This document shows positions 44,758 to 53,659 of a stretch of DNA of 64,000 nucleotides, piece after piece. Made by a program: the position numbers and the translations under genes. Positions within the stretch are counted from its first letter, which is position 1. Each line of letters begins with the position of its first letter. The stretch covers positions 3,162,001-3,226,000 of the forward strand of contig JADJXS010000001.1 in NCBI GenBank assembly GCA_016710275.1, in the 5' to 3' direction. Under the pieces are notes generated by a model. That model was not told where the DNA came from. It searched no databases and worked only from the letters and a program-made list of their open reading frames with translations. The DNA is from Phycisphaerales bacterium (GTDB lineage Bacteria > Planctomycetota > Phycisphaerae > UBA1845 > Fen-1342).

Positions 44758-45186
44758 ATGCCTGCCTGGTATTGGGTTCTCGCGTCGGCAGCGCTGTTGT
44801 GGAATCTGCTGGGGTGTGCATTCCTGGGCGTGGAGCTGTTCGCCCAGGAATCGATGATGAAGTCCATGAACGAAGACCAGAAGGCGTGGGTTCGGTCCAT
44901 TCCGCGCTGGGTGTACTTCGTCTACGCCCTGGCCGTTTCAACCGGCGTGGCCGGGAGCATCGGGCTGTTCGTGCGGCAGGACTGGGTCCTATCCGTGTTT
45001 GCCGTGTCTCTTGCGGCGGTGCTGGTCCAGATGATCTACACCATGATCATTGCCGGCGGTCTGCGGGTCATGGGGCCATCGGGCGCGTCCATGCCCGCGG
45101 TGGTGATTGTCATCGCCGCGGCGCTGCTGTGGTTTTCGTGGTTCGCCAGGAACAAGAACTGGTTTGCGCCCACGGTTGACCAATAG
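44758..45186 (+). CDS. Small four-helix membrane protein
   Basis: The 142-residue product has four hydrophobic segments (about 3-27, 52-72, 77-100 and 108-127) and the charged loop MMKSMNEDQKAWVRSIPRWV between the first two. AAGGAG (44748-44753) precedes the ATG. It resembles conserved hypothetical membrane proteins found across environmental bacteria. I can name no function. Confidence 0.75.
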   Translation: MPAWYWVLASAALLWNLLGCAFLGVELFAQESMMKSMNEDQKAWVRSIPRWVYFVYALAVSTGVAGSIGLFVRQDWVLSVFAVSLAAVLVQMIYTMIIAGGLRVMGPSGASMPAVVIVIAAALLWFSWFARNKNWFAPTVDQ

Positions 45187-45300
45187 CGCCGTCCGGACCT
45201 GGCGCTGCTGGGTGCCCGGGCGCGAAGCGATGGGCGCGGTTCGGCGGCCGATTTCCTCTACTGCTCACTTGGACTATTAGGCCCATTCTCGTGGGCCGAA

Positions 45301-45375
45301 TCGGGGCGACTGGATTCGAACCAGCGACCTTCTGCACCCCATGCAGACGCGCTAACCAGACTGCGCCACGCCCCG
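45301..45375 (-). tRNA. tRNA-Pro (GGG)
   Basis: On the minus strand the sequence folds into a full cloverleaf: acceptor CGGGGCG/CGCCCCG, D-stem GCGC/GCGC, anticodon stem TCTGC/GCAGA with loop ATGGGGT (T33, anticodon GGG), a 5-nt variable loop, and T-arm GCTGG-TTCGAAT-CCAGT. The discriminator base is A. CCA is not encoded. It stands alone. Confidence 0.93.
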
Positions 45376-45499
45376 GACTTTCCCACGCGCGTCCAAGGCC
45401 GGGATCGGCCGGGTGCTACGCAGGAACTCGCAACCCTATCGCCCCGGACGCCGGGCCGTCAAGCCGAAGCGGCTGTGCGTCGAACGGTGGGTCGGCGAG

Positions 45500-45779
45500 G
45501 GTGGGGGGCGGTCGAAAGCCGGCTGGATCGGAAAGTGCGGGCGGCCCGTGCATGCTGCCGCGGGAAAACGCGAAAATAGGACGGCGGCTGACAGCAGCCC
45601 TGATCGGCGTACGAGCATGTTTACGCGGAGAATTTCGATACCAGGCCACCGGCTGAAACCAGCCTGGATCGGCCAATGAGCATGTTTACGCGGAGTACCG
45701 CGAAAACATGCCACCCAAAATGCCACCCAAAATGCCACCCAAAATGCCACCTAAAGTGCCACCCAAGATGCCACCCAAG
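45500..45779. repeat. Degenerate 60-75-bp repeats followed by a 12-bp tandem repeat
   Basis: A GGATCGG ... GAGCATGTTTACGCGGAG block occurs twice (about 45602-45634 and 45665-45695), with a weaker related copy near 45525. Then ATGCCACCCAAA is repeated six times with 12-bp period (45708-45779). Read forwards the last part would encode MPPK units, but no gene signals support this. The gap 45376-45862 holds nothing else that I can assign. Confidence 0.7.
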
Positions 45780-45862
45780 AATGCCACGCGAAGCGCTACG
45801 CGAAGGCACTCCACCGGGAGCGGCAATCGGCAGGCCCTGCGGAGTGCGGTGCAGGGCGGGGT

Positions 45863-46426
45863 TCAGGCCCGGCTGTCCCACAGGGGGTCGGTCACGCCCA
45901 ACGCTGCGTTCTGCGCACGAGCCATTACGAACAGCGCATCGGAAAGCCGGTTCAGGTAGATCAGGGCCTCGGGGCGAACCGGCTCCGACTCCGACAGCGT
46001 TAGCACGTCGCGCTCGGCCCGCCGGCAGACCGCCCGCGCCGCATGCAGCGCCGCCGCCGGGGGGCTGCCGCCCGGCAGCAGGAAATTCTCCAGCGCCGGC
46101 AGCGACTCGCTCAGCTCGTCCATCAGGCGCTCCAGCGCCTCCACGTGGCGCGCGGCGACGTGCGGCACCGGGCGTGAAGCCTGTGCCGCCAGCGGGACGC
46201 ACAGGTCGGCACCGAGGTGGAACAGTTCGTTCTGAATGCGCTGCAGCGGACCCGCGAGATGCGACGACACGCCGGCCGCAATTGCCACGCCGATGTGGCT
46301 GCTCAGTTCATCCACGGCGCCATAGGCCGTGACGCGCGGTGAATTCTTGCGGACGCGCGAACCATCGCCCAGGCCGGTGGTTCCATCGTCGCCGGTGCGG
46401 GTGTAGACGCGCGTGATTCTGGGCAT
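45863..46426 (-). CDS. Cob(I)yrinic acid a,c-diamide adenosyltransferase, PduO type
   Basis: The enzyme transfers the adenosyl group of ATP to cob(I)alamin. The 187-residue product shows the PduO signature: TRTGDDGTTGLGDGSRVRK at the N-terminus (ATP loop), AYGAVDELSSHIG, and the C-terminal CRRAERDVL and YLNRLSDALFVMAR. The start at 46426 (MPRITRVYTRTG) is the usual one. No cobalamin riboswitch or other cob gene is seen nearby. Confidence 0.92.
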   Translation of the reverse strand: MPRITRVYTRTGDDGTTGLGDGSRVRKNSPRVTAYGAVDELSSHIGVAIAAGVSSHLAGPLQRIQNELFHLGADLCVPLAAQASRPVPHVAARHVEALERLMDELSESLPALENFLLPGGSPPAAALHAARAVCRRAERDVLTLSESEPVRPEALIYLNRLSDALFVMARAQNAALGVTDPLWDSRA

Positions 46427-47414
46427 TTGCGGCTCCAACAGCGTTGCACATCCAGTTGGAACGCTGCATCCTCGCGGTTTCAACCATGCTCCGGGGAATC
46501 ACGTTGATGCGCCGGCGATCGCGCTCCCCGGAGGATTGCATCGCTCACTTTGCACCGGCACCATTTGCGGTCATCCCGCTCGTCGTGGGTATCCCGACTG
46601 AAGCGGGGATACACCCCGATCGCGCAGTCGTGTACGAGACGAATCGCACGCATGTCCCGACGGCCGACCCTGCTCGAATCCTATCAGCCGATGGGGCTGG
46701 TGGGGCGGCGGAGATGATCGCCCGAGGCCGCTGTTCCGGCATGGGCCGCGCCTGTCTTCGGCCGGGGCAAAGTGGTTATTGGGCCGGCCGAAGCAGCGCA
46801 GCGCCTGCGTTATCGCGCGGTTGAACGCCGACATCCCCCCTTTTCGCGCTCCGACGCACGGCGTTTTTCATAATGCGTGGTGGGCACGGTCGCGGCAAGA
46901 GCCGCCGCACCGGCCGAGGGAGCGGATCGTGTTTCGACGCAAACTGCGCAACGCGGACACCAAGGGCGATAACGCATCCTCGGAGCGAAAACCTGCTTCT
47001 GTGCCGCCGTCGGGGGTCGGGCCGGTTGGTGGCGCTGCTTCGGGGGCAGGCTGCGGTCGGCCGGGCGAAGCGACGGAGGCCGCCGGTGACGCAGGCTTCA
47101 ACGGCTCGGCGGCCGGCACAGGCGGTGCATGCTCCACCGGCGGCGGCTGCGGGTCGGTCGGATGTGAACCGGCCTGCCGGGGCGCGGAGTGGAGCGCTGC
47201 GGGAACGCCGGCGCGAGCATCAGGCGATCACGACTGCAGCGACACCTGGGGCGTGCCGTTCGATGGGGTGGCCGCGGAGAGCGGCGCCGGAGCGGTGCGG
47301 GAGCATCCCGGGCGGGATTCACGCCGGGCCAATCGAAACGACGGGGGCGATCGGGCGCAGCAGGAGCCGCGACGGTCGATGAATCCGGAAGGGAACCGAA
47401 GGGGAGACGGAGTC
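46427..47414. other. Long low-confidence region with two hairpins and a possible N-terminal extension
   Basis: A small inverted repeat CAGCGTT/AACGCTG lies at 46439-46466. A strong 10-bp stem CTTCGGCCGG/CCGGCCGAAG lies at 46756-46793. From a GTG at 46929, preceded by GAGGGA, a frame rich in Gly, Ala and Ser (FRRKLRNADTKGDNAS ...) runs in frame into the gene at 47415. It may be a real disordered N-terminus. I see no other gene here. Confidence 0.45.
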
Positions 47415-47852
47415 ATGCACATGGAAGACTGGAAGCGATCATTCGTGGACAAGCTCGGGCACGCGCAATCGCAATGGAACCGGCGCTTTGAAGAGACGCT
47501 GGACGCGGTAATCGTGCCGGTGTTCGAGGAAATGGCCGCGTTTCTGCGCACGAACGGGTTTCACGTCTCCTGCCCGATGCGGCAGGAAGGCCGGCGGTCG
47601 CACAAGTTCGAGCTGGCGGAGAACGCGTATGTGCTGTTGATCTTCCGGGCGACGTCGATCGGCGAATTTGAGCTGCGGCTGGAGCACTTCGTCCCCGGTC
47701 GCGAGCCGATGATGACCAAGGCGCTGTGCCGGGTCGCAGAGGTGAACGAGGCGTGGGCGCGACAGCAGTTTCAATCGGCAATGGATGCGTTCATCGAGAA
47801 CCTGGCCAACAGCCGGCAGGCCGCACAAGTGGAGCAACTGGTCGGCGTGTAG
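47415..47852 (+). CDS. Hypothetical protein
   Basis: The 145-residue product starts at 47415 after a GGAGACGGAG stretch. It is a compact soluble protein (WKRSFVDKLGHAQSQWNRRF, VIVPVFEEMAAFLRTNGFHV, RSHKFELAENAYVLLIFRA, WARQQFQSAMDAFIENLANS) with an alternating helix and strand pattern and no recognised family. A longer form starting at GTG 46929 would add a 162-residue Gly/Ala/Ser-rich region. It converges on ilvC with a shared terminator. Confidence 0.65.
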   Translation: MHMEDWKRSFVDKLGHAQSQWNRRFEETLDAVIVPVFEEMAAFLRTNGFHVSCPMRQEGRRSHKFELAENAYVLLIFRATSIGEFELRLEHFVPGREPMMTKALCRVAEVNEAWARQQFQSAMDAFIENLANSRQAAQVEQLVGV

Positions 47853-47877
47853 GCATGTGGATTGAAGTAAGAAGAGC

Positions 47878-47922
47878 TGAGCGCGCTGCGCCACGACTTC
47901 CGGCGACGGCGCAGCGCGCTCA
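47878..47922. terminator. Bidirectional terminator between convergent genes
   Basis: TGAGCGCGCTGCGCC (47878-47892) pairs perfectly with GGCGCAGCGCGCTCA (47908-47922) over 15 bp, with a 15-nt loop. It sits in the 82-bp gap between the hypothetical gene and the ilvC stop. There is no clear T-run. Confidence 0.65.
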
Positions 47923-47934
47923 CCGTCCGCGCGC

Positions 47935-48942
47935 CTAATGTCCGCGTGCGGCCTGGCGCAGCCGCGCCCCCACTTCTTCGATCGGATGAGCGGCATCCAG
48001 CGCCAGTTGCCGACTCATCGCGACATATCCCGATTCCGCCTCGGCCGCCCACTCGCGGGCGAACTGCCCGCTGCGGATTTCCGCCAGGATGCCGCGCAGC
48101 TTCGCGCGCACATGTCCGTCGACCACGCGCGGACCGCGCGTGACATCGCCGAATCGGGCGGTGCCGCTGATCCGCTCGCGGGCGCCGGCCGGCCCGAACT
48201 CGTGCACCAGGTCGCACAGAATCCGCAACTCATGGCAGCACTCGAAGTAGGCCAGCTCGGGCGGATAACCGGCCTCGGTCAGCACGTCGAAGGCCGCTCG
48301 CACCAAGGCTCCCAGCCCGCCGCACAGCACCGCCTGTTCGCCGAAGAGGTCCGTCTCCGTTTCGTGGGCGAGGGTCGTCTCAAGAATTCCGGTGCGGGCG
48401 GCGCCGATGCCGGCGGCCCAGGCGAGGGCGACGTCGCGCGCGTGGCCGGTTTCATCGCAATGGACGCCAAAGAGCGCAAATGGGCCGCTGTTGGCGACAA
48501 AAAGCTCCCGAACGGCACGCCCCTGTGCCTTGGGCGCCACGAGCACCAGATCAACCCCGGCCGGCACGGTCAGGCCGCCGAAATGCGCTGCGTAGCCGTG
48601 AATCAGCCCGACGCAGGCGCCGCTGGGGAGATGCGGTGCGATCGAATCGCGAAAGATCCGCGGAATTCGCTCATCCGGGAGGGCAAGAATGAGCAGGTCA
48701 GCGGTCGCGGCGGCGTGCTCGATTGAAACGGGGGTGAAGCGGTCGGCCAGAGCGCGGTCGTGGCGCGGACTGCCGGGGCGCTGCGCGACGATCACGGGGA
48801 CGCCGCTGTCGCGGAGATTCAGGGCGTGGGCGCTGCCCTGCGAGCCGTAGCCGAGTACGGCGACGGTGCGCGAAAGCAGCGGATCGAGCGGAGCATCCGC
48901 ACCGCGCAGGATGACCGCGGGAGGCGGGCGGTTATGATTCAT
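47935..48942 (-). CDS. ilvC: Ketol-acid reductoisomerase, divergent
   Basis: The enzyme makes dihydroxy acids in valine and isoleucine synthesis with NAD(P)H. The 335-residue product has the dinucleotide motif VLGYGSQGSAHALNLRDSG. The magnesium-binding region HETETDLFGEQAVLCGG keeps both acids, and CHELRILCDLVHEFG follows. Some usually strict motifs differ: VAPKGPG is VAPKAQG here and the HGF segment is HGYAAHFG. Length and order fit class I enzymes. No ilvB, ilvH or ilvD is next to it, so a paralogue with a changed role is possible. Confidence 0.85.
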   Translation of the reverse strand: MNHNRPPPAVILRGADAPLDPLLSRTVAVLGYGSQGSAHALNLRDSGVPVIVAQRPGSPRHDRALADRFTPVSIEHAAATADLLILALPDERIPRIFRDSIAPHLPSGACVGLIHGYAAHFGGLTVPAGVDLVLVAPKAQGRAVRELFVANSGPFALFGVHCDETGHARDVALAWAAGIGAARTGILETTLAHETETDLFGEQAVLCGGLGALVRAAFDVLTEAGYPPELAYFECCHELRILCDLVHEFGPAGARERISGTARFGDVTRGPRVVDGHVRAKLRGILAEIRSGQFAREWAAEAESGYVAMSRQLALDAAHPIEEVGARLRQAARGH

Positions 48943-49018
48943 GGGGGCAGATTATTCGCGGATCAGCGCCGGCGACAGTCGCATGATGCGCCGGCCGAGA
49001 GCCATGACAGGAGTACCG

Positions 49019-51289
49019 ATGCGGGCCTGCGACGTGCTGCGAACGGGTGTGGGTATCTGGGCCGTGGGGTACGCACTGATTGCGAGTGCGGAGCCGTTGC
49101 CGCGGATGGTGATCGGGCGGGACGACATCGAAGTCACGCAGTCGATGCGGATCGAGGCCGCGCCGGGGCTGAACATCGAAGATCGCAACGGCAACGGCGT
49201 GATTCACGTGCGGGCGTCTGATATTACGATTGAGCTGGGAGATGTGCCGCTGTCGGGGGCGCTCATGGGGGCGGCGGCGGACGGTTTTACGGGCGTGGCG
49301 ATTCGCATCGACGGGCAGAAGAACGTGACGATTCGCGGCGGGAACATCCGCGGCTACAAGGCCGCCGTGTGGGCCAGCAACGCCGACGGACTGACCATCG
49401 AGCGCCTTTCGGTCACGGACATGTGGCGGCAGCATCTGCGATCCAGCGTGGAGTTCGAGGACCCGCGCGACTGGCTCCGGCCGCATGAGAACGACCAGCG
49501 CGAGTGGTTCAACAAGTACGGCGCGGCGATCCTCATCGAAAATTCGTCGGGGGTCACGATTCGCGAGTGCCGCGGATATTTCGGGCAAAACGGGCTGATA
49601 CTCTCGCGCGTGGAGAATGCGCGGGTCTACGACAATGATTTCTCGTTCAATTCCGGCTGGGGCATCGCGCTGTGGCGAAGCAGCGGGAACACGATCGCCC
49701 ACAATGCGACGGATTTCTGCATCCGCGGCTACAGCCACGGCGTCTACAACCGCGGGCAGGATTCGGCCGGCATCCTGCTGTTCGAGCAGTGCAGCCGGAA
49801 CATCATCGCCAACAACTCGGCGACGCATTGCGGCGACGGGCTGTTCGCATTCGCGGGGCGCGAGGCGCTGGGAGAGGCGAAACCGCCGGCCGGGGAGTTT
49901 GACTACCGGCGGCGCGGCTGCAACGAGAACGTCATAGTCGGCAATGACTTCTCCCATGCCGCGGCGCACGGCCTGGAGCTGACCTTCTCCTTTGACAACG
50001 TGGTGGTCGGAAATCGCTTTGCGGGCAACTCCATCTGCGGAATCTGGGCCGGCTATTCGCAAGGCACGCTGATCGCGGACAATGAGTTTGAGGCCAACGG
50101 CGACGCGGGGTACGGACTGGAGCGCGGCGGAGTCAACATCGAGCACGGGGCGGACAATCGCATCGTGCGAAATCGCTTCTCGCGCAACCGTGCGGGCGTT
50201 CGTCTGTGGTGGGATGAAGACGCGGCGCTGGCGAAGCTGCCCTGGGCAGCCGCCAACGGCGTGGAATCGGCGCGTAACGTCGTTCACGCCAACACGTTCG
50301 ACGGAGAAAAGCCGGCGATTCACCTGCGCGGCCCTGGATCGGTGCAGCTTGGTGAAAACAAGCTGAGCGACGGCGGAAGCGCCGCGATCGAGCGTGAGGA
50401 TGCGCACGCCGTGGAGCCTGTCGCGGCGGACCTGAAAATCGACTCGCCGCCGCTGCCGGACAATCTTCCCGGAGCGCGGCGCCCCGTCGGGATGCGCAGC
50501 GCGCTGGCGGGGCGGGAGCGCATCATCCTGGGGCCGTACGGCCCGTGGGATCACCGCTCGATGTTCGTTCGTCCGCGACTGACGCGCGGCCCGCGGCACG
50601 TCTACGAGATGTTCGAGTTTCGTGGCCGCAGCGCCAACGTCGTGACCGGCGAATATGTCACGATGTCGATGAACAGCGACGTGGACCCGCACCTGTTCAC
50701 GATCAGCGGACGGCAGCATGGAGCGCTGCCCTATACCTGCCGCTTCGGCGGAGGTGGAGGCGAGCGCGGGCGTCCGCCGATCGTCGTGTATGAAGCGAAG
50801 GCGGCGATCGTGGACATGCTCTGGAACGTGACGGTGTTTCCGTGGGACGACACATGCGACCCGCGCCGCGACGTCGAGGCCTGGCGCGCCCGGGGCGCCT
50901 CCGCGGCGGCGCGGCGCGTCGGCGTGGATGACCTGACGCTTCGATTCGGGCGCGGCGCGCCGGGCGACGTGCCGGCGCTGGCCGCCGCCGTAAAGGACGC
51001 GAACATCGGCGCGGACCGCTTCGGCGTGATCGCGCGCGGCTCGCTTGAGATGCGGCGTGGTACGTGGGAGGTGGTGCTGCGCAGCGACGACGGGGTGCGC
51101 GTGCGGGTGGGGGAAAAGGCGCTGATCGAGAACTGGACGCCGCACGGGCTGACGCGAGACGCGGCCACGCTGACGCTGACGGATGACGCGATCGTGGACT
51201 TCGAGGTCGAGTACTTCGAGGTGGACGGCAATGCCGATCTCGTGTTCGACGTCGTGCCGATCGAGGTCAGCCTGACCGCGACGCAATAA
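49019..51289 (+). CDS. Exported right-handed beta-helix protein
   Basis: The 756-residue product starts at 49019 after AGGAG, with a signal peptide ending ASAEP. Residues about 45-430 consist of short parallel beta-helix rungs (NVTIRGGNIRGYKAAVWASN, GVTIRECRGYFGQNGL, RNIIANNSATHCGDGLF, NRIVRNRFSRNRAGV), as in NosD/pectate-lyase-like folds. The C-terminal 280 residues form beta domains; the last 100 (SLEMRRGTWEVVLRSDDGVRV) resemble a PA14-like module. It is probably a carbohydrate-active or surface protein. Catalytic residues are not identifiable. Confidence 0.78.
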   Translation: MRACDVLRTGVGIWAVGYALIASAEPLPRMVIGRDDIEVTQSMRIEAAPGLNIEDRNGNGVIHVRASDITIELGDVPLSGALMGAAADGFTGVAIRIDGQKNVTIRGGNIRGYKAAVWASNADGLTIERLSVTDMWRQHLRSSVEFEDPRDWLRPHENDQREWFNKYGAAILIENSSGVTIRECRGYFGQNGLILSRVENARVYDNDFSFNSGWGIALWRSSGNTIAHNATDFCIRGYSHGVYNRGQDSAGILLFEQCSRNIIANNSATHCGDGLFAFAGREALGEAKPPAGEFDYRRRGCNENVIVGNDFSHAAAHGLELTFSFDNVVVGNRFAGNSICGIWAGYSQGTLIADNEFEANGDAGYGLERGGVNIEHGADNRIVRNRFSRNRAGVRLWWDEDAALAKLPWAAANGVESARNVVHANTFDGEKPAIHLRGPGSVQLGENKLSDGGSAAIEREDAHAVEPVAADLKIDSPPLPDNLPGARRPVGMRSALAGRERIILGPYGPWDHRSMFVRPRLTRGPRHVYEMFEFRGRSANVVTGEYVTMSMNSDVDPHLFTISGRQHGALPYTCRFGGGGGERGRPPIVVYEAKAAIVDMLWNVTVFPWDDTCDPRRDVEAWRARGASAAARRVGVDDLTLRFGRGAPGDVPALAAAVKDANIGADRFGVIARGSLEMRRGTWEVVLRSDDGVRVRVGEKALIENWTPHGLTRDAATLTLTDDAIVDFEVEYFEVDGNADLVFDVVPIEVSLTATQ

Positions 51290-51334
51290 ACGGGGCTTTG
51301 GGGGCCGCATGGCCGCGCGTACAATCCCGCGCCA

Positions 51335-52534
51335 ATGACGCCCCGCCCCTCCGCTTCGCCGCTGAAGATCGCGCAGGTCGCGACGGTCGCAATTTCCGTC
51401 ACGAACCTGATGAAGGGCTGGCCGCGCTTCCTGCACGAACAGGGGTTTGAGGTACACACGGTCTGCTCGCCGGGGGCCGGGCTGGAGGAATTCGCGCAGC
51501 GCGAAGGCGTCCGTCGCGCGCACACGATCGAAATTGCCCGGCGGATCTCGCCGCTGGCCGACCTGCTCTCGCTGTGGCGCCTCTACCGGCTGTTCCGTCG
51601 CGAGCGTTACGCACTGGTGCATTCCAGCACGCCCAAGGGCGGGTTCCTGGGCATGCTGGCGGCGTGGCTGGCCCGCACGCCGGCGCGGGTGTACACGCTG
51701 CGCGGCCTGCCGCTGGCCAGCACGACGGGCGTCAAGCGGCGAATCCTGTGGCTGTGCGACTGGCTGACAATGCGCGCGGCGCATCGCGTCACGGCGATCA
51801 GCGCGTCGCTGCGGGATGAGGCGGTGGCGCTGGGTCTGGCGCCGCCGGGGCGAATCACCGTCGTCCACAAGGGGTCTTCCAACGGCATTGACGTCGAGCG
51901 CTTCACGCGGCGATCCCCCGCACCGCAGGCCGACGCGCGGCGGCGCTGGAACATCCCGCCCGATGCGCTGGTGATCGGCTTTGCCGGGCGGATTGTGCGC
52001 GACAAGGGAATCGTGGAGCTGCATGCGGCGTGGCAGCGGGTCCGCGAGCAGGTTCCGGCGGCGATGCTGCTCCTGCTGGGCGACCCCGAGCCGGAGGATC
52101 CTGCGCCGCACGAAGTGCTGGAATCGCTGCGGGGAGATGAGCGCGTGCGGATGCCGGGCTGGCAGTCGGACATGGTCGCGGGCTTCGAGGCAATGGACCT
52201 ATTGGCGCTGCCGACCTACCGCGAAGGGTTCGGAAACGTGCTGCTGGAGGCGAATGCGATGGGGCTGCCCGTCATCGCCACGAACATCAGCGGCTGCCGC
52301 GACGCGGTTGCGGACAGCGAGACGGGCATCCTGGTGCCGCCGCGCGACGCGGACGCGCTGGCCGCGGCGATGCTGACACTGGCGCGCGACCCGGCGCTGC
52401 GGGCGCGGATGGGGGCGGATGGGCGGGCGCGGGTGGAACGGGACTTCCGGCCGCAGGTGATCTGGCGCGGGCTGCTCGAGGTGTATGGGTCGGTGCTGCC
52501 GGCGGGGACCGTTGATCGGTTGCGGGACGGGTGA
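51335..52534 (+). CDS. Glycosyltransferase family 4
   Basis: The 399-residue product shows the two Rossmann domains of GT-B GT4 enzymes: KIAQVATVAISVTNLMKGWP at the N-terminus, TAISASLRDEAVALG in the linker, then VIGFAGRIVRDKGIVELHAAW and the donor-binding EX7E region (PTYREGFGNVLLEANAMGLP, giving E-GFGNVLLE). It ends with DAVADSETGILVPPRDADAL. It follows the beta-helix gene by 45 bp and may be in the same transcript. The acceptor is unknown. Confidence 0.88.
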   Translation: MTPRPSASPLKIAQVATVAISVTNLMKGWPRFLHEQGFEVHTVCSPGAGLEEFAQREGVRRAHTIEIARRISPLADLLSLWRLYRLFRRERYALVHSSTPKGGFLGMLAAWLARTPARVYTLRGLPLASTTGVKRRILWLCDWLTMRAAHRVTAISASLRDEAVALGLAPPGRITVVHKGSSNGIDVERFTRRSPAPQADARRRWNIPPDALVIGFAGRIVRDKGIVELHAAWQRVREQVPAAMLLLLGDPEPEDPAPHEVLESLRGDERVRMPGWQSDMVAGFEAMDLLALPTYREGFGNVLLEANAMGLPVIATNISGCRDAVADSETGILVPPRDADALAAAMLTLARDPALRARMGADGRARVERDFRPQVIWRGLLEVYGSVLPAGTVDRLRDG

Positions 52535-52674
52535 CGGAGAGCGCGGGGCGATTGCCGGCGGACACACTGGTGCGTTCGAGTCGGCCGCGCGGCGCAAGGT
52601 GTCGAAAATCGCCTGAGGACGGCCCGAACACACCCTGCCCGCCCCGACGGAGAACCGAACACATCCCATCGAGC

Positions 52675-53586
52675 CTATCGCAACAGGCCGCGCTGGCGCA
52701 AATAGCTCATCACGAGCGTATCGAATGGCACGCGCGTGCTGGTGAACAGGTAGGTGATTCCGCGGCGGGTGCAGTGGTCCTTCAACTCCGTGCAGAACGC
52801 GGTGAGGTTGGCCTTGTAGCGCTCCAGCAGCGGGCGGCTGACGGTGATTTCGGCGACATCCTCATCCTCGACGTCGCGCAGCTTGAGGTCGCCCGCCAGT
52901 GTCGGGTCGATCTCCTCCGGGCTGAGCACCTGCACAACGTACAGGTCCAGCTCGCGGCTGAGCAGGAAGCGCAGGCCGTCGGCGTATCCGCCCTTGTCCA
53001 GAAAATCGCTGATGACGATGACGACGCCCTTGCCCTTGTGTCGCAGCGCGAAGCGCCGCGCCGCGGATGCGAAATCCGACTTGCCTTCGAGCGGCGCGGC
53101 CTGCAGAAAACGCAGCATCTGCGACGCCAGCCGCCGACCGCGGATGCCGACCATCTCGCGCGACAGACCGCCGGCGTAGGTGTAGAGGCTGACGCGGTCG
53201 TAGTTCACCAGCCCGATGTAGCCGATCGCCGCCGCGACGCGCTTGGCGTACATCCCCTTGGCGGGCGTGCCCCAGTCCATGCTGCGCGAGCAGTCCAGCA
53301 GCAGCGTGACATTGAGGTCCTCCTCCTCCATGAACAGCTTGATCAGCAGGCGCTCCAGCCGCGCGAAGATGTTCCAGTCCAGGAAGCGCAGATCGTCGCC
53401 GGGGACGTAGTTGCGGTAGTCCGCGAATTCGACGCTGGCGCCGCGACGCTTGCTGCGCCGCTCGCCCTTCATTCGGCCGACGAAGATGCGTCGCGAGAGG
53501 ATCTCCAATTGCTCGAGGCGGGTCATGAACTCGGCCGAGAGCAGCTCGTCATCCGAGCGGCGCGGGGCGGCGGGAAGCGTGGGCAT
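52675..53586 (-). CDS. DUF58-domain protein
   Basis: The 303-residue product carries the DUF58 core: GERRSKRRGASVEFADYRNY and VPGDDLRFLDWNIFARLERL, followed by a von Willebrand A-like fold (VTLLLDCSRSMDWGTPAKG, DXSXS metal site) and GVVIVISDFLDKGG. DUF58 proteins are usually encoded beside a MoxR ATPase, which is not visible here. It lies downstream of the DUF1015 gene on the same strand, with a 73-bp gap. Confidence 0.88.
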   Translation of the reverse strand: MPTLPAAPRRSDDELLSAEFMTRLEQLEILSRRIFVGRMKGERRSKRRGASVEFADYRNYVPGDDLRFLDWNIFARLERLLIKLFMEEEDLNVTLLLDCSRSMDWGTPAKGMYAKRVAAAIGYIGLVNYDRVSLYTYAGGLSREMVGIRGRRLASQMLRFLQAAPLEGKSDFASAARRFALRHKGKGVVIVISDFLDKGGYADGLRFLLSRELDLYVVQVLSPEEIDPTLAGDLKLRDVEDEDVAEITVSRPLLERYKANLTAFCTELKDHCTRRGITYLFTSTRVPFDTLVMSYLRQRGLLR

Positions 53587-53659
53587 GCGGGACTCCGCGG
53601 TGCTCAGAACGGGGGGCCGGCCGGCGGCTGCCGCCGGCTCTGACGAATGCGCTGCGCTG

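Noticed and set aside
46427..46500. Possible cobalamin riboswitch before the adenosyltransferase gene
   Set aside because: The conserved B12-box is not present; only a short inverted repeat is visible.
48932..52111. Very long minus-strand frame opposite the beta-helix and GT4 genes
   Set aside because: It spans two genes with clear domains on the plus strand and has Arg/Pro/His-rich antisense composition.
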